From positions 1 through 64,000 of the forward strand of contig NZ_JAHLQL010000008.1 in NCBI RefSeq assembly GCF_018919175.1: a stretch of DNA of 64,000 nt, written 5' to 3'. Origin of the DNA: Clostridium simiarum. GTDB lineage: Bacteria; Bacillota; Clostridia; Clostridiales; Clostridiaceae. A program made the position numbers and the translations under genes. Under the pieces are notes generated by a model. The model ran no database searches. It was not told where the DNA came from and saw only the letters and a list, made by a program, of their open reading frames with translations. This document shows, in pieces, positions 1 through 13,007 of the stretch (positions within the stretch are counted from its first letter, which is position 1; every line of letters starts with the position of its first letter).

Positions 1-69
1 ATGGTTAAGCACTAAAGCGCTGATGGTACTGCAAGGGAGGCCTTGTGGGAGAGTAAGTCGTCGCCAGGT
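1..69 (+). rRNA. rrf: 5S ribosomal RNA, 3' part
   Basis: The first ~69 bases read as the 3' half of a bacterial 5S rRNA, including GATGGTACTGCAAGGG, the helix partner CCTTGTGGGAGAGTAAG and the closing GCCAGG. The 5' half lies outside the window, so this is the tail of an rRNA operon or a free-standing 5S gene. The tRNA-Lys follows after only a few bases, the usual clostridial rrn-tail arrangement. The exact 3' end is uncertain by a few bases. Confidence 0.85.
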
Positions 70-75
70 TAGCAT

Positions 76-151
76 GATTCACTAGCTCAGTCGGTAGAGC
101 ACATGACTTTTAATCATGGTGTCCGGGGTTCGATTCCCCGGTGAGTCACCA
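76..151 (+). tRNA. tRNA-Lys (anticodon TTT)
   Basis: A complete cloverleaf can be folded. The acceptor arm is GATTCAC paired with GTGAGTC (one T-G pair), the D loop contains AGTCGGTAGAGC, the anticodon loop is CTTTTAA with anticodon TTT, and the T arm is CCGGGGTTCGATTCCCCGG. CCA is encoded. It is probably co-transcribed with the 5S rRNA immediately upstream. Confidence 0.97.
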
Positions 152-152
152 A

Positions 153-180
153 AAACCACTCTTTTGGAGTGGTTTTTTTA
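153..180 (+). terminator. Terminator after tRNA-Lys
   Basis: AAAACCACT and AGTGGTTTT form a stem around CTTTTGG, followed by a T run. It sits directly behind the tRNA and ends the rRNA/tRNA transcript. Confidence 0.85.
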
Positions 181-272
181 TTTTATGATAAATTTATTAT
201 ATATTCAATGGATAGAGGAACTTATTAGTTTGATTTGCTATTTTTTTTAGAAATAAGTAATATTTTTAAGAG

Positions 273-306
273 GTCTAAAATATATTTAATATTTTAGACT
301 TTTTTA
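273..306 (+). terminator. Second terminator-like hairpin
   Basis: GTCTAAAATA pairs with TATTTTAGAC around a 7-base loop and is followed by TTTTTT. It lies in the 280-bp AT-rich gap between the tRNA and the next small gene. It may be a back-up terminator for the rRNA operon. Confidence 0.5.
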
Positions 307-461
307 TATATTAATATTTTCATTCAGGTGGTACTACTATTTTAAGTTGGCAATATATGTTTATTATATATTAAAAAATTAATTCATAATAAAACTAAAA
401 TAGCTAAATATAATAGTATAAATATAAAAAATAAAAATCAAATGGAAGGGGACATATAACT

Positions 462-608
462 ATGGAAATGAATAATCCTAATGATGCTAGAGACAAGGCT
501 AGAGATATGCTTATTGCAGGAGAAGACTGGGATAGAATAAGAGAAGTTACGAACTTAAGATTAAAGGATTTAAAAAGGATACAGAAGGAAATAACAGAGC
601 ATTTTTAA
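462..608 (+). CDS. Small conserved-looking protein, 48 aa
   Basis: A 48-codon frame starts at ATG after a good ribosome binding site (GGAAGGGG, 9-13 bases upstream). The product is charged and helical, with segments NDARDKARDMLIAGEDWDRI and REVTNLRLKDLKRIQKEI. The end resembles a short helix-turn-helix of the kind seen in very small clostridial DNA-binding proteins. There is no signal peptide or membrane segment. It stands alone between the rRNA tail and a convergent PTS gene, with a perfect palindrome right behind it. The coding call rests on the RBS and protein-like composition. The function is unknown. Confidence 0.6.
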   Translation: MEMNNPNDARDKARDMLIAGEDWDRIREVTNLRLKDLKRIQKEITEHF

Positions 609-636
609 TTAAATACTATATAAGAATGAAAAATAT

Positions 637-672
637 AAAAGCTTCTCATAATCTAGATTATGAGAAGCTTTT
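637..672. terminator. Perfect 36-bp palindrome, bidirectional terminator
   Basis: AAAAGCTTCTCATAATCT is followed immediately by its exact reverse complement, giving a symmetrical hairpin flanked by A and T runs on both strands. It separates the small plus-strand gene from the convergent PTS IIA gene and can terminate both. Confidence 0.8.
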
Positions 673-691
673 AGCATTTATTTACCCTTTT

Positions 692-1171
692 TTATTTTGT
701 TTTGTATTCTATAACTTTATTTTTTCCTGCCTCAACATTGATATCTTTCACTGCTGACATTTCTTTTATTGCATCTGGATTTGTTAATAGTATAGGAGTA
801 ATAAGGGAATATCCTTTTTCTTTTATAAAATCTCTATTTACTCTAACTATAGGAGTACCAGCCTTTACATCACTACCTTCAGTAGCAAGTCTTTCAAAAC
901 CTTCTCCTTGAAGTTCAACGGTATCGAGACCTATATGAACTAGTACTTCTGCTCCATTATCTAATGTCATAGCAAAAGCATGATTAGTTTTAAATATCAT
1001 AGTTAAATTTCCATCTGCAGGTGCTACAAAGGTATCGCCTGTAGAATCTATAGCAACTCCATCACCAGCCATCTTTTGAGCAAATACCTCATCAGGAACT
1101 TGTGATAGGTCTATAGCCTTTCCAGTAACAGGTGCTAATAATTCATAAGATTTTTTCAAAAATCCAAACAT
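692..1171 (-). CDS. crr: PTS glucose-type EIIA protein
   Basis: The 159-aa product matches the free-standing EIIA(Glc) family, with APVTGKAIDLSQVPDEVF at the N-terminus and paired active-site histidines at about H64 (KTNHAFAMTL) and H79 (VLVHIGLDTV). By homology H79 accepts phosphate from HPr and passes it to an EIIB domain. Length and motifs are normal and complete. There is no EIIBC gene nearby, so the partner permease must be elsewhere; an orphan EIIA can serve several sugar permeases. It is transcribed towards the palindrome at 637-672. The ribosome binding site lies upstream of 1171 (AAAGGATG on the minus strand). Confidence 0.93.
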   Translation of the reverse strand: MFGFLKKSYELLAPVTGKAIDLSQVPDEVFAQKMAGDGVAIDSTGDTFVAPADGNLTMIFKTNHAFAMTLDNGAEVLVHIGLDTVELQGEGFERLATEGSDVKAGTPIVRVNRDFIKEKGYSLITPILLTNPDAIKEMSAVKDINVEAGKNKVIEYKTK

Positions 1172-1380
1172 ATAATTCTTCTAGTCTCTAGATAAATCTA
1201 GCCTAGAAAATTCACATCCTTTCTTTATTAATTACCAAAATGTAATTTGTAATATTGTTTTTTAAAATCAATATATGGATTTTAATTGGGTGTTTTAAAG
1301 CCTAACATGCTTTGACTAAATGTTGTTTTTAGTAAATTAGATTGGGAATATCTATAAAATACTATTATAGGCTCAATTGA

Positions 1381-1475
1381 TTCCTAGGTTCAGATGGAGT
1401 TTACTTGTGAGGAACACCTCTCTTCATCTGAGCTTTATAAGAACTTATTCAGATGCATAGTATTGCTTTATATAC
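1381..1475 (+). repeat. Structured intergenic repeat, copy A
   Basis: About 90 bases beginning TTCCTAGGTTCAGATGGAG match, with scattered substitutions, the reverse complement of about 52265-52360. Shared blocks are TCAGATGGAGTTT.CTT.TGAG, ATCTGA.C and TTATAAGAA. CAGATG and CATCTG form the base of a stem, with an inner GAGG/CCTC pair. Further inverted pairs follow (ACTCATCT/AGATGAGT at about 1520-1545). It may be a small RNA or a non-coding intergenic repeat family. I do not recognise it as a named element. Confidence 0.55.
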
Positions 1476-1593
1476 CGCTTAAGAGGATATCCCAAATTTA
1501 TGATTTGGTAATATATGTTTACTCATCTGGATTTTTGAAGATGAGTTTCCTTATAAAAGTGTACTAGCAATGATGGCAATCTGATAAAAATAA

Positions 1594-1629
1594 ATCAGGC
1601 ATAAGTACTAAAACTTATGCCTGATTTAA
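1594..1629. terminator. Strong 15-bp hairpin
   Basis: AAATCAGGCATAAGT pairs perfectly with ACTTATGCCTGATTT around a 6-base loop. A weak T run follows on the plus strand and AT-rich sequence lies on the other side. It would end any transcript from the repeat region before the sugar operon promoter. Confidence 0.6.
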
Positions 1630-1793
1630 CAGTAACACGTTTCTCTCCTAATTATAAATTTTATTAAACCCTTTGTCAATATACCTTGCAAAAGGATACA
1701 ATTAATTAACATTTTTGAATTATTAAATAAGGTAATAAAGTAAGAGGAAAAATATTTTAGTAAAAAATAGATAAAAATAAGTAAAATAATTAA

Positions 1794-1835
1794 AGAAAAC
1801 GTTGACATTTTAGTAAAACATATTTATTCTATAAT
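1794..1835 (+). promoter_or_regulatory. Promoter with overlapping candidate cre site
   Basis: AGAAAACGTTGACA (1794-1807) fits the CcpA cre consensus TGWAANCGNTNWCA at all but the first base. Its right half is also a perfect -35 box TTGACA (1802-1807). TATTCT at 1825-1830 is a -10 candidate at 17-bp spacing; TATAAT at 1830-1835 is a better match but sits too far away. A CcpA or LacI-family repressor bound here would cover the -35 box of the beta-galactoside operon. No binding data are available. Confidence 0.5.
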
Positions 1836-1886
1836 TAGTGGACATATAATTTATTTGTAAAAGCATAAATTTAAGGAGGTTATTTT

Positions 1887-3110
1887 ATGAAAAAAATTGT
1901 TTCTTTGGTGACTTCATGTGTTTTACTAGTTTCTATCTTTGCAGGTTGTGGAAAATCTGAACCTAAAAAGGATAGTGGACAAACTACAATAAGATTCGCA
2001 ACTTGGGATACAGAGGACAAACTTAACGTTCAAAAGGAACTTGTACAAAAATTTGAAGAGGCAAATCCAGATATCAAAGTAGAGCTAGAAGCTTATGGGG
2101 ATAACTTTGATACAAAAATAGCCGCAGGATTTGGAGCTGGAGATGCACCTGATGTTATGTATATGTGGAATTATCCTATGTACAAAGATGGATTAGAGCC
2201 ACTAGATGATTGGATGAAAAAAGATACAGACTTTAAAAAAGATAATTTTTATGAAGCGTTATTTAACTATAATGCAATAGACAACGTTACTTATGGACTT
2301 CCTATAGGTTATACTACTCATGCTGTATATTATAATAAGAAAATATTTGATGATAAAAATGTTCCTTATCCTAAAGAGGATTGGACATGGGATGATTTTG
2401 TAGAAATAGCAAAAAAGATATCTGATCCAGATAAGAAGCAATATGGATTTGTATTTCCAATGGAGCCAGACCCATATGATTTTGAGCACTATTTATGGGG
2501 TAATGGAACAGAATTTATAGGTGATAATAAGAAGCTAGAAGGGCATGCAAACTCAGCTAAATCCATTGATGTATTTACTAGGTTTCAAAACATGGTAAAA
2601 AACAACATAGCTATAGTTTCAGAAGGTGGAGGACTAAAAGAGATAAAATCAGGATTAATAGGTATGTATGTAAGTGGTGCTTGGGCAATTAAAGGACTGA
2701 AAGATGAGAATATAGATTTTGGAGTGGTTCAACTTCCAAGATTTCAAAAGGATAAGAAATCCGTAAGCGTAGTAAATTCTTCAGGAATGGCTATATATAA
2801 TAAATCTCAAAATAAGGAAGCAGCATGGAAATTTATTAAATTCTATACTTCAGAGGAGGCAAATAAGATAAGAATAAAAACTGAACTTCCTGTATTAAAG
2901 AATGTTGCTGAATCTGAAAAGTTAGTAGATGATCCTATTTACTCAGTATTTTATAAGATGTTAGAGCAAAGTGAGGGACATGTACCATCTTCATTTAAGG
3001 TAGATAACTGGAGTGAATTCAATGAAAAAATATCACAAGCAACTTCAATGATTTTTAATCCAGAAGTAAGTGCAGATCCTAAATCTACATTAGACACAAT
3101 GGTTAAATAA
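1887..3110 (+). CDS. Sugar ABC transporter substrate-binding lipoprotein
   Basis: The 407-aa product starts with a lipoprotein signal peptide ending SIFAGC (lipidated Cys21). It is a family 1 solute-binding protein, with the typical N-terminal TIRFATWDTEDKLNVQKELV and EEANPDIKVELE and a central GLPIGYTTHAVYYNKKIFDD. Such proteins capture oligosaccharides outside the membrane and deliver them to MalF/MalG-like permeases, which here follow at once. The start at 1887 has an AAGGAGG site 7 bases upstream. It leads a cluster with a beta-galactosidase, so galactosides are the likely ligand (inferred from context). No ATPase gene is in the cluster, so a shared MsmK-type ATPase elsewhere is expected. 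Confidence 0.92.
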   Translation: MKKIVSLVTSCVLLVSIFAGCGKSEPKKDSGQTTIRFATWDTEDKLNVQKELVQKFEEANPDIKVELEAYGDNFDTKIAAGFGAGDAPDVMYMWNYPMYKDGLEPLDDWMKKDTDFKKDNFYEALFNYNAIDNVTYGLPIGYTTHAVYYNKKIFDDKNVPYPKEDWTWDDFVEIAKKISDPDKKQYGFVFPMEPDPYDFEHYLWGNGTEFIGDNKKLEGHANSAKSIDVFTRFQNMVKNNIAIVSEGGGLKEIKSGLIGMYVSGAWAIKGLKDENIDFGVVQLPRFQKDKKSVSVVNSSGMAIYNKSQNKEAAWKFIKFYTSEEANKIRIKTELPVLKNVAESEKLVDDPIYSVFYKMLEQSEGHVPSSFKVDNWSEFNEKISQATSMIFNPEVSADPKSTLDTMVK

Positions 3111-3120
3111 TACATATAAA

Positions 3121-3153
3121 AAGGTTACCTTTACTTAAAATTTAGGTAGCCTT
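3121..3153 (+). terminator. Intercistronic hairpin behind the binding-protein gene
   Basis: AAGGTTACCT pairs with AGGTAGCCTT (one G-T pair) around 13 bases, with only a short T stretch behind it. Hairpins in this position commonly protect the binding-protein mRNA or partly stop transcription, so the binding protein is made in excess of the permeases. Confidence 0.6.
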
Positions 3154-3180
3154 TCCGATTAAATATTCAGGAAGAAGGTT

Positions 3181-4138
3181 ATGGTTATGGATATGGCAAA
3201 GAGCTTAGATATAAAAAAGAAGAAGCCTTTATCAGCAAAAAAATCTATTACCCCTCTATTATTCATATCACCTTGGGTAATAGGATTTTTAGCTTTTACA
3301 TTAATACCTCTAATATTTTCCTTAGTAATGAGTTTTTTTAATTGGCCTGTTATAGGAAAACCACAATTTGTAGGTTTGGGTAACTATATTCAAATGTTTA
3401 CTAAGGACCCTCAGTTTGGAAAGTCATTACTTATTACCGTAAAGTTTGCGGCTTTATTTGTTCCTCTTAATATTATTGTGTCTTTAATATTAGCTATATT
3501 AATTTCTCAACCTGTTAAAGGCTCTGGTTTCTTTAGAACTATTTTTTATTTGCCTTCAGTAGTTTCAGGAGTTGCCGTTTCAATAATATGGGGATGGATA
3601 CTTAACTCTGAATATGGGATTTTAAATTATGTACTATCTCTTGTAGGAATAGAAGGACCAAGATGGCTAAGTAATCCTAATTGGGCTATGATGGCTATGG
3701 TTATTGCAAGTGTATGGGGACTTGGAACTATGATGCTTATATTCTATACAGGGTTAAAGAATATTCCAGTAGAATTATATGAGGCAGCCGCTATAGATGG
3801 GGCAACACCTTTAGTAAGATTCTTTAAAATAACATTACCTCTTTTAAGCCCTACAATATTATTTAATCTTATAACTAGTACTATAGGAGCATTGCAACAG
3901 TTGACTCTTGCTCTTCTATTAACAAATGGAGGACCTTCTAAAGCAACATATTTTTATGGCATGTATGTTTATAATAATGCTTTTAAGCACTTTAAATTAG
4001 GTTATGCTAGTGCTAATGCATGGTTTATGTTTATTATAATTTTAGGGTTAACTGCCCTTATATTTAAATCATCCTCAATGTGGGTGTTTTATGAAAATGA
4101 AGTTGCTGGTAAAAAGGCAAAAAAGGGAGGGAAGATAA

Positions 4139-4152
<14 letters not shown>
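3181..4152 (+). CDS. Sugar ABC transporter permease, MalF type
   Basis: This 323-aa integral membrane protein has six or so membrane spans, starting at about residue 22 (PLLFISPWVIGFLAFTLIPL). The cytoplasmic EAA loop EAAAIDGATPLVRFFKITLP contacts the ATPase. The length is normal for the MalF-like carbohydrate family (CUT1). Several ATGs are possible (3181, 3187, 3193); AGGAAGAAGG lies just upstream. The stop overlaps the next permease by 14 bases, so the two are translationally coupled. Confidence 0.93.
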
Positions 4153-8073
<3,921 letters not shown>

Positions 8074-8091
8074 ATAGAGTTCTAGGTTTTA

Positions 8092-8112
8092 GGGGGAGTT
8101 TTCACTCCCTTT
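8092..8112 (+). terminator. Hairpin after beta-galactosidase
   Basis: GGGAGT and ACTCCC pair around TTTC right after the gene. The T run behind is short, so termination may be partial and the glycosidase gene at 8355 may still be reached. Confidence 0.5.
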
Positions 8113-8115
8113 GAA

Positions 8116-8181
8116 GCTTAGATATGCTTCATGGGTATGTAGTTTTTAGTTTAGATATGCTTTAAAGGGTGTAGCTTTTAG
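8116..8181. repeat. Imperfect tandem 33-34 bp repeat
   Basis: GCTTAGATATGCTT...GTAGTTTTTAG (8116-8149) is repeated as GTTTAGATATGCTT...GTAGCTTTTAG (8149-8181) with a few changes. AGCTTTTAGTT at 8173 can pair with AACTAAAAGCT at about 8202. It lies in the 280-bp gap between beta-galactosidase and the next glycosidase. The role is unknown. Confidence 0.5.
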
Positions 8182-8354
8182 TTCAATCCAACTTGAGCAG
8201 TAAACTAAAAGCTCTGATTTTGTACTAACTTATGATCTTATCCTAGGGCCACCACTCATAACACAAGGTAATTATTAATAAGGAATAGTAAGAGTTTAAA
8301 ATTATAACAGGACAAGATTATATAAGATTAAGTGATTCTAAAGGAGGAATAGGT

Positions 8355-10049
8355 ATGAATTTAGATATTAGTAAAATTCCATTTAGTAGATTTGGATCTT
8401 ATTTTGCCATTTCTTATGATGATAAAGATAATGAACTTTATATAAGGGACCTACATGGAGGGGATGAATCACCTAGTAAGTTATTTAAATTAGAGCTTAC
8501 TGAGGCAGGTGTCCCTCAGAAATTTTCATTAAAGGTAGATGAGACAAAATTAAGCCTTTATCATATAGAAGATAAAGAAAAGTATATAGAAATATGCATA
8601 CCTAAATATGATATAATCAGAATAGTATCCAAAAATTGTGGGATAAGATTTTCCATGGTTAAAAATAAGTATGATAATGTAATGATCTATGATAAAAATA
8701 AGCTAGAATTTCATAGCTACTCTAAAGAAATAAAGCTAATGCTGTCCTTAATTAAGGGTACAGTTAAATTAGATGCTCCTTGGGATATGATAGGAAATAC
8801 TCATGTAATAATGGATTTTAATTATGATGATTGTAATGAAGTTGATATAGCTCTAGAAAGCTATAAAACTGTATGGAAGCCTAAGGAATACATGTCTTTT
8901 TTGGAGTCTCAACAGTTGGTTAAAAATGAATATAAGCAGTGGAAGGATAAGGTTTTAGAGGTACCAGAGGAGTATAAAAGCAGTAGAGATCTTGCTTCAT
9001 ATATAACTTGGTCTTCTGTAGTTAAGCCGGAAGGGATGCTTAAAAGACCTGCAATGTATATGTCTAAAAACTGGATGTATAACATTTGGAGTTGGGATAA
9101 TTGCTTTAATGCCATGGCTTTAAGTAAAAACAATCCAGAGCTTGCACTAGATCAATTGATGATATTTATAGACCATCAGGATGAAAGTGGAGTTTTTGCA
9201 GACTTTATTAATGATAGATACCTTTCTTTTAGCTGTTGTAAGCCTCCTATATATGGGTGGGCTTTTAGATATATGAAGCAGCAGAATGAGTATTTTAAGA
9301 AGCCAGAAATATTAGATACTGTTTATAATGCAATTAAGCTAAACACAGAGTACTGGCTAAAGTACAGAAGATATAATGAAGAGGACCTACCTTTTTATAA
9401 ACATGGTAATGATTCAGGTTGGGATAATTCATCTATATTTCATAAGGGTATTCCTGTACAATCACCGGATTTAAGTGCATTTTTAGTAAAGCAGATGTAT
9501 ATTCTTTCTGAAATAGCCGAAGAGCTTAATAAAAAGTCAGAGGCTGAGCATTGGATAAGTGAAGGGGATAAGCTGTTAGAAAAGCTTATAAAAGATCTAT
9601 GGAAAGATAATAGATTTACAGCCATTAAGGTAGATACAAAGGAAAATTTAAATGATGGGAACAGCCTTATACTTATGATGCCAATAGTCCTTGGAGATAA
9701 ACTTCCAAAACACATTAAAGAGGAGCTTTTAAAAGAGCTTAAAATAGAAGGGAAATATTTAAGTAAGTACGGTCTTGCTACAGAAGCTATGGATAGCAAA
9801 TATTATAAGGAAAACGGTTATTGGCTAGGTCCTATATGGGCACCTGTAATGATGTTAATAATAGATTCCTTAAAAGAATGTGGAGAGGGTGAATTTGCTG
9901 GAGAGCTTGCAAAGAGATTTTGTAATGCAACTCTTATAGGAGGCATGGCAGAAAATTTTGATCCTATAGATGGCAAAGGACTTGTAGATCCTGCATTTAC
10001 TTGGACATCAAGTGTGTTCTTAATGCTTGCTAATAAGTATTTAATATAA
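8355..10049 (+). CDS. (alpha/alpha)6-barrel glycoside hydrolase, GH63-like
   Basis: This 564-aa cytoplasmic protein has no signal peptide. An N-terminal beta-rich part (1-190) is followed by a helical glycosidase domain with SKNWMYNIWSWDNCFNAMAL, DHQDESGVFADFINDR, KHGNDSGWDNS and EAMDSKYYKENGYWLGPIWA. These are hallmarks of the trehalase/GH63/MGH1-like (alpha/alpha)6 group, where acidic residues in the DSGWD and WDN contexts act in catalysis. The exact substrate cannot be read; alpha-glucosides or glycosylglycerates are typical. AAGGAGGAATAGGT precedes the ATG. It follows the beta-galactosidase on the same strand and is probably under the same regulation. Confidence 0.8.
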   Translation: MNLDISKIPFSRFGSYFAISYDDKDNELYIRDLHGGDESPSKLFKLELTEAGVPQKFSLKVDETKLSLYHIEDKEKYIEICIPKYDIIRIVSKNCGIRFSMVKNKYDNVMIYDKNKLEFHSYSKEIKLMLSLIKGTVKLDAPWDMIGNTHVIMDFNYDDCNEVDIALESYKTVWKPKEYMSFLESQQLVKNEYKQWKDKVLEVPEEYKSSRDLASYITWSSVVKPEGMLKRPAMYMSKNWMYNIWSWDNCFNAMALSKNNPELALDQLMIFIDHQDESGVFADFINDRYLSFSCCKPPIYGWAFRYMKQQNEYFKKPEILDTVYNAIKLNTEYWLKYRRYNEEDLPFYKHGNDSGWDNSSIFHKGIPVQSPDLSAFLVKQMYILSEIAEELNKKSEAEHWISEGDKLLEKLIKDLWKDNRFTAIKVDTKENLNDGNSLILMMPIVLGDKLPKHIKEELLKELKIEGKYLSKYGLATEAMDSKYYKENGYWLGPIWAPVMMLIIDSLKECGEGEFAGELAKRFCNATLIGGMAENFDPIDGKGLVDPAFTWTSSVFLMLANKYLI

Positions 10050-10068
10050 AGTAGTAAAGGATGATTTA

Positions 10069-10944
10069 ATGAAAAATAAGACTGCAGATTTATCATTAGC
10101 ATTGGTTGCCATAATATGGGGTACAGGATTTGTAGCCTCACAAATGGCACTTGATGCAAACCTAGCCCCTTTTCAAATAATGACTTATAGGTTTTTTATA
10201 TCAAGTATTTTAATGGTTGTTTTATTTTGGAAGGAATTTAGAAAAATTAACATTGCTACTTTTAAAGCAGGGGCTTTGATTGGATGTTTTCTTTTCATAG
10301 CCTTTGCATTTCAAACTATAGGACTTCAATATACAACGCCATCAAAAAATGCATTTATTACAGCCACAAATGTGGTGATAGTTCCGTTTTTATATTGGAT
10401 ATTAGCTAAAAAAAGACCAGATAAATATTCTGCTATAGGAGCATTTCTTACTATAATAGGTATCAGTTTTCTAACATTAGAAGGATCATTTACTATTAAA
10501 TCTGGAGATCTATTAACTTTAGTTTGTGCCTTAGGATTTGCTATGCATATAACCTCTATAGGTTATTATGCTCAAAAGCATAATCCTATACAATTAACAA
10601 TAGTACAGATGATAGCAGCTTTTATATTATCCATGATAGCACAGCTTTTTACGAAAAATGCTTCGCCTATTACAAGTAAAGGAATAATGTCTGTGATGTA
10701 CCTAGGAGTTGTAAGTACAACTATAGCATTTCTCATTCAAAATGTTGCCCAAAAATATACCAGCGCTACAAAAACCGCAATAATCCTATCTACAGAAGCA
10801 GTGTTTGGAACATTAGCCTCTGTAATTTTATTAGGAGAAAAGCTTAGTTTAAAAATGTTTATAGGATGTATTATAATTTTCTTAGCTATAATAATTACAG
10901 AAACAAAACTTTCTTTTATAAGGAGAAAGCCTAGTACTGGTTAG
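10069..10944 (+). CDS. EamA-family (DMT) transporter
   Basis: A 291-aa membrane protein with about ten membrane spans arranged as two EamA repeats. Signatures are ADLSLALVAIIWGTGFVASQ at the N-terminus, YTTPSKNAFITATNVVIVPF, and TKTAIILSTEAVFGTLASVI in the second half. The family exports or takes up amino acids, nucleosides and other small metabolites; the substrate cannot be told from sequence. It begins 19 bases after the glycosidase gene behind AAAGGATG, so the two are probably co-transcribed. Confidence 0.88.
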   Translation: MKNKTADLSLALVAIIWGTGFVASQMALDANLAPFQIMTYRFFISSILMVVLFWKEFRKINIATFKAGALIGCFLFIAFAFQTIGLQYTTPSKNAFITATNVVIVPFLYWILAKKRPDKYSAIGAFLTIIGISFLTLEGSFTIKSGDLLTLVCALGFAMHITSIGYYAQKHNPIQLTIVQMIAAFILSMIAQLFTKNASPITSKGIMSVMYLGVVSTTIAFLIQNVAQKYTSATKTAIILSTEAVFGTLASVILLGEKLSLKMFIGCIIIFLAIIITETKLSFIRRKPSTG

Positions 10945-11021
10945 AGATAATATATTTTAAAAGAAAATAAAGTAGTGCATTTCACTTAATGGAAAGTGTT
11001 ATAGAATAGATAGAAAGGTAG

Positions 11022-12026
<1,005 letters not shown>

Positions 12027-12176
12027 TTGAAAAAATAGTGTTTGAATTAGCTGACTCCAATTAGGTATAATGTTACTATAATGATTAGTAAGGTAATCTA
12101 TAAATTTGAAATAGAGCATATTATTATAAGTAGGTAGTATTTGTAATACTAATTATTTAGATGGGAGTGAGCTTAG

Positions 12177-12818
12177 ATGTATGAACAAGGTAATTACCAC
12201 AGAGGAAATGCTGAACTAAAGGATATTGCAAGATTCCAACTACAGGGTAGATGGGGAAATGCAATTTTAGGATTTCTTATATATTTAATTATAACTTTAG
12301 CTATAGGAGGAGTACCTAGGGCAGGAGGATTTATTGCATTAATATTACAAGGTCCTATGATGTTAGGACTTGCAAAGTTCTTTTTGCAATTTAAAAGAAC
12401 TAATGAAAATGTACCTTATGAGTTACTTTTTAGTGGATTTAATAATTTTACTAATTCACTAATATTAGGGGTCTTAATAGAAGTATTTGTGGCTTTATGG
12501 AGCTGTCTTCTAGTTATACCAGGTATAATTGCCTTATTAAGTTACTCACAGGCTTTTTATATTATGGCAGATAATCCAGACATAGCACCTATGGAAGCAC
12601 TACAAATGAGCAGGAGTTATATGAATGGTAATAAAGGAAGGCTTTTTCTATTGCAATTAAGCTTTATAGGATGGGCCATATTATCAATATTTACTTTAGG
12701 GATAGGAATGCTGTGGTTAGGACCTTATATTAAGCTTTCAGAGACAAACTTCTATGAGGATTTAATGATAAGACCTTTAGATAATTCCTTTGAAGAAAAT
12801 AGTTATGACGGAGATTAG
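12177..12818 (+). CDS. DUF975 family membrane protein
   Basis: A 213-aa protein of the DUF975 family. A short basic N-terminus (ELKDIARFQLQGRWGNAILG) is followed by several membrane spans, with the family motif APMEALQMSRSYMNGNKGRL in the middle and a final span pair FIGWAILSIFTLGIGMLWLG. The function is unknown. GGGAGTGAG lies in front of the ATG. It stands alone, ended by a strong terminator. Confidence 0.85.
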   Translation: MYEQGNYHRGNAELKDIARFQLQGRWGNAILGFLIYLIITLAIGGVPRAGGFIALILQGPMMLGLAKFFLQFKRTNENVPYELLFSGFNNFTNSLILGVLIEVFVALWSCLLVIPGIIALLSYSQAFYIMADNPDIAPMEALQMSRSYMNGNKGRLFLLQLSFIGWAILSIFTLGIGMLWLGPYIKLSETNFYEDLMIRPLDNSFEENSYDGD

Positions 12819-12880
12819 AGTGTAAATCTTGGATCAATAAGAGAGGCTACTCAAACCTGCATAAAAGCTTGTATATAGTT

Positions 12881-12932
12881 AAAAAACCATGCATATAAGA
12901 AAAACAATTTCCTTATATGCATGGTTTTTTAT
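12881..12932. terminator. Strong bidirectional terminator
   Basis: AAAAAACCATGCATATAAG pairs with CTTATATGCATGGTTTTTT around a short A/T loop, with A and T runs on the two flanks. It ends the DUF975 gene and the convergent Crp/Fnr gene. Confidence 0.9.
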
Positions 12933-13007
12933 CCGTGAAAATTTACAAATGTTTGTTTATGAGCAGTTCTGTTTTTAAGGAGTTAATAAAAAAGAAATAT
13001 TAATAAT

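Larger units (their letters stand above)
1172..1886. other. 715-bp gene-free region
   Basis: No convincing gene lies here. The region holds the promoter side of the PTS IIA gene, a structured intergenic repeat (about 1381-1475) with further small inverted repeats to about 1545, a strong hairpin (1594-1629), and the promoter with a candidate cre site for the sugar ABC operon (1794-1835). A 60-codon minus-strand frame at 1626-1808 is AT-rich noise. Confidence 0.6.

Noticed and set aside
1626..1808. 60-codon minus-strand frame with hydrophobic start
   Set aside because: AT-rich chance frame covering a hairpin and the sugar operon promoter; no RBS support.
9440..10159. Two minus-strand frames over the glycosidase and its junction
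   Set aside because: Antisense shadows of the glycosidase and DMT genes without RBS.
10978..11000. CACTT/AAGTG dyad before the LacI-family gene as autoregulatory operator
   Set aside because: Short arms and no central CG typical of LacI-family operators; too weak to annotate.
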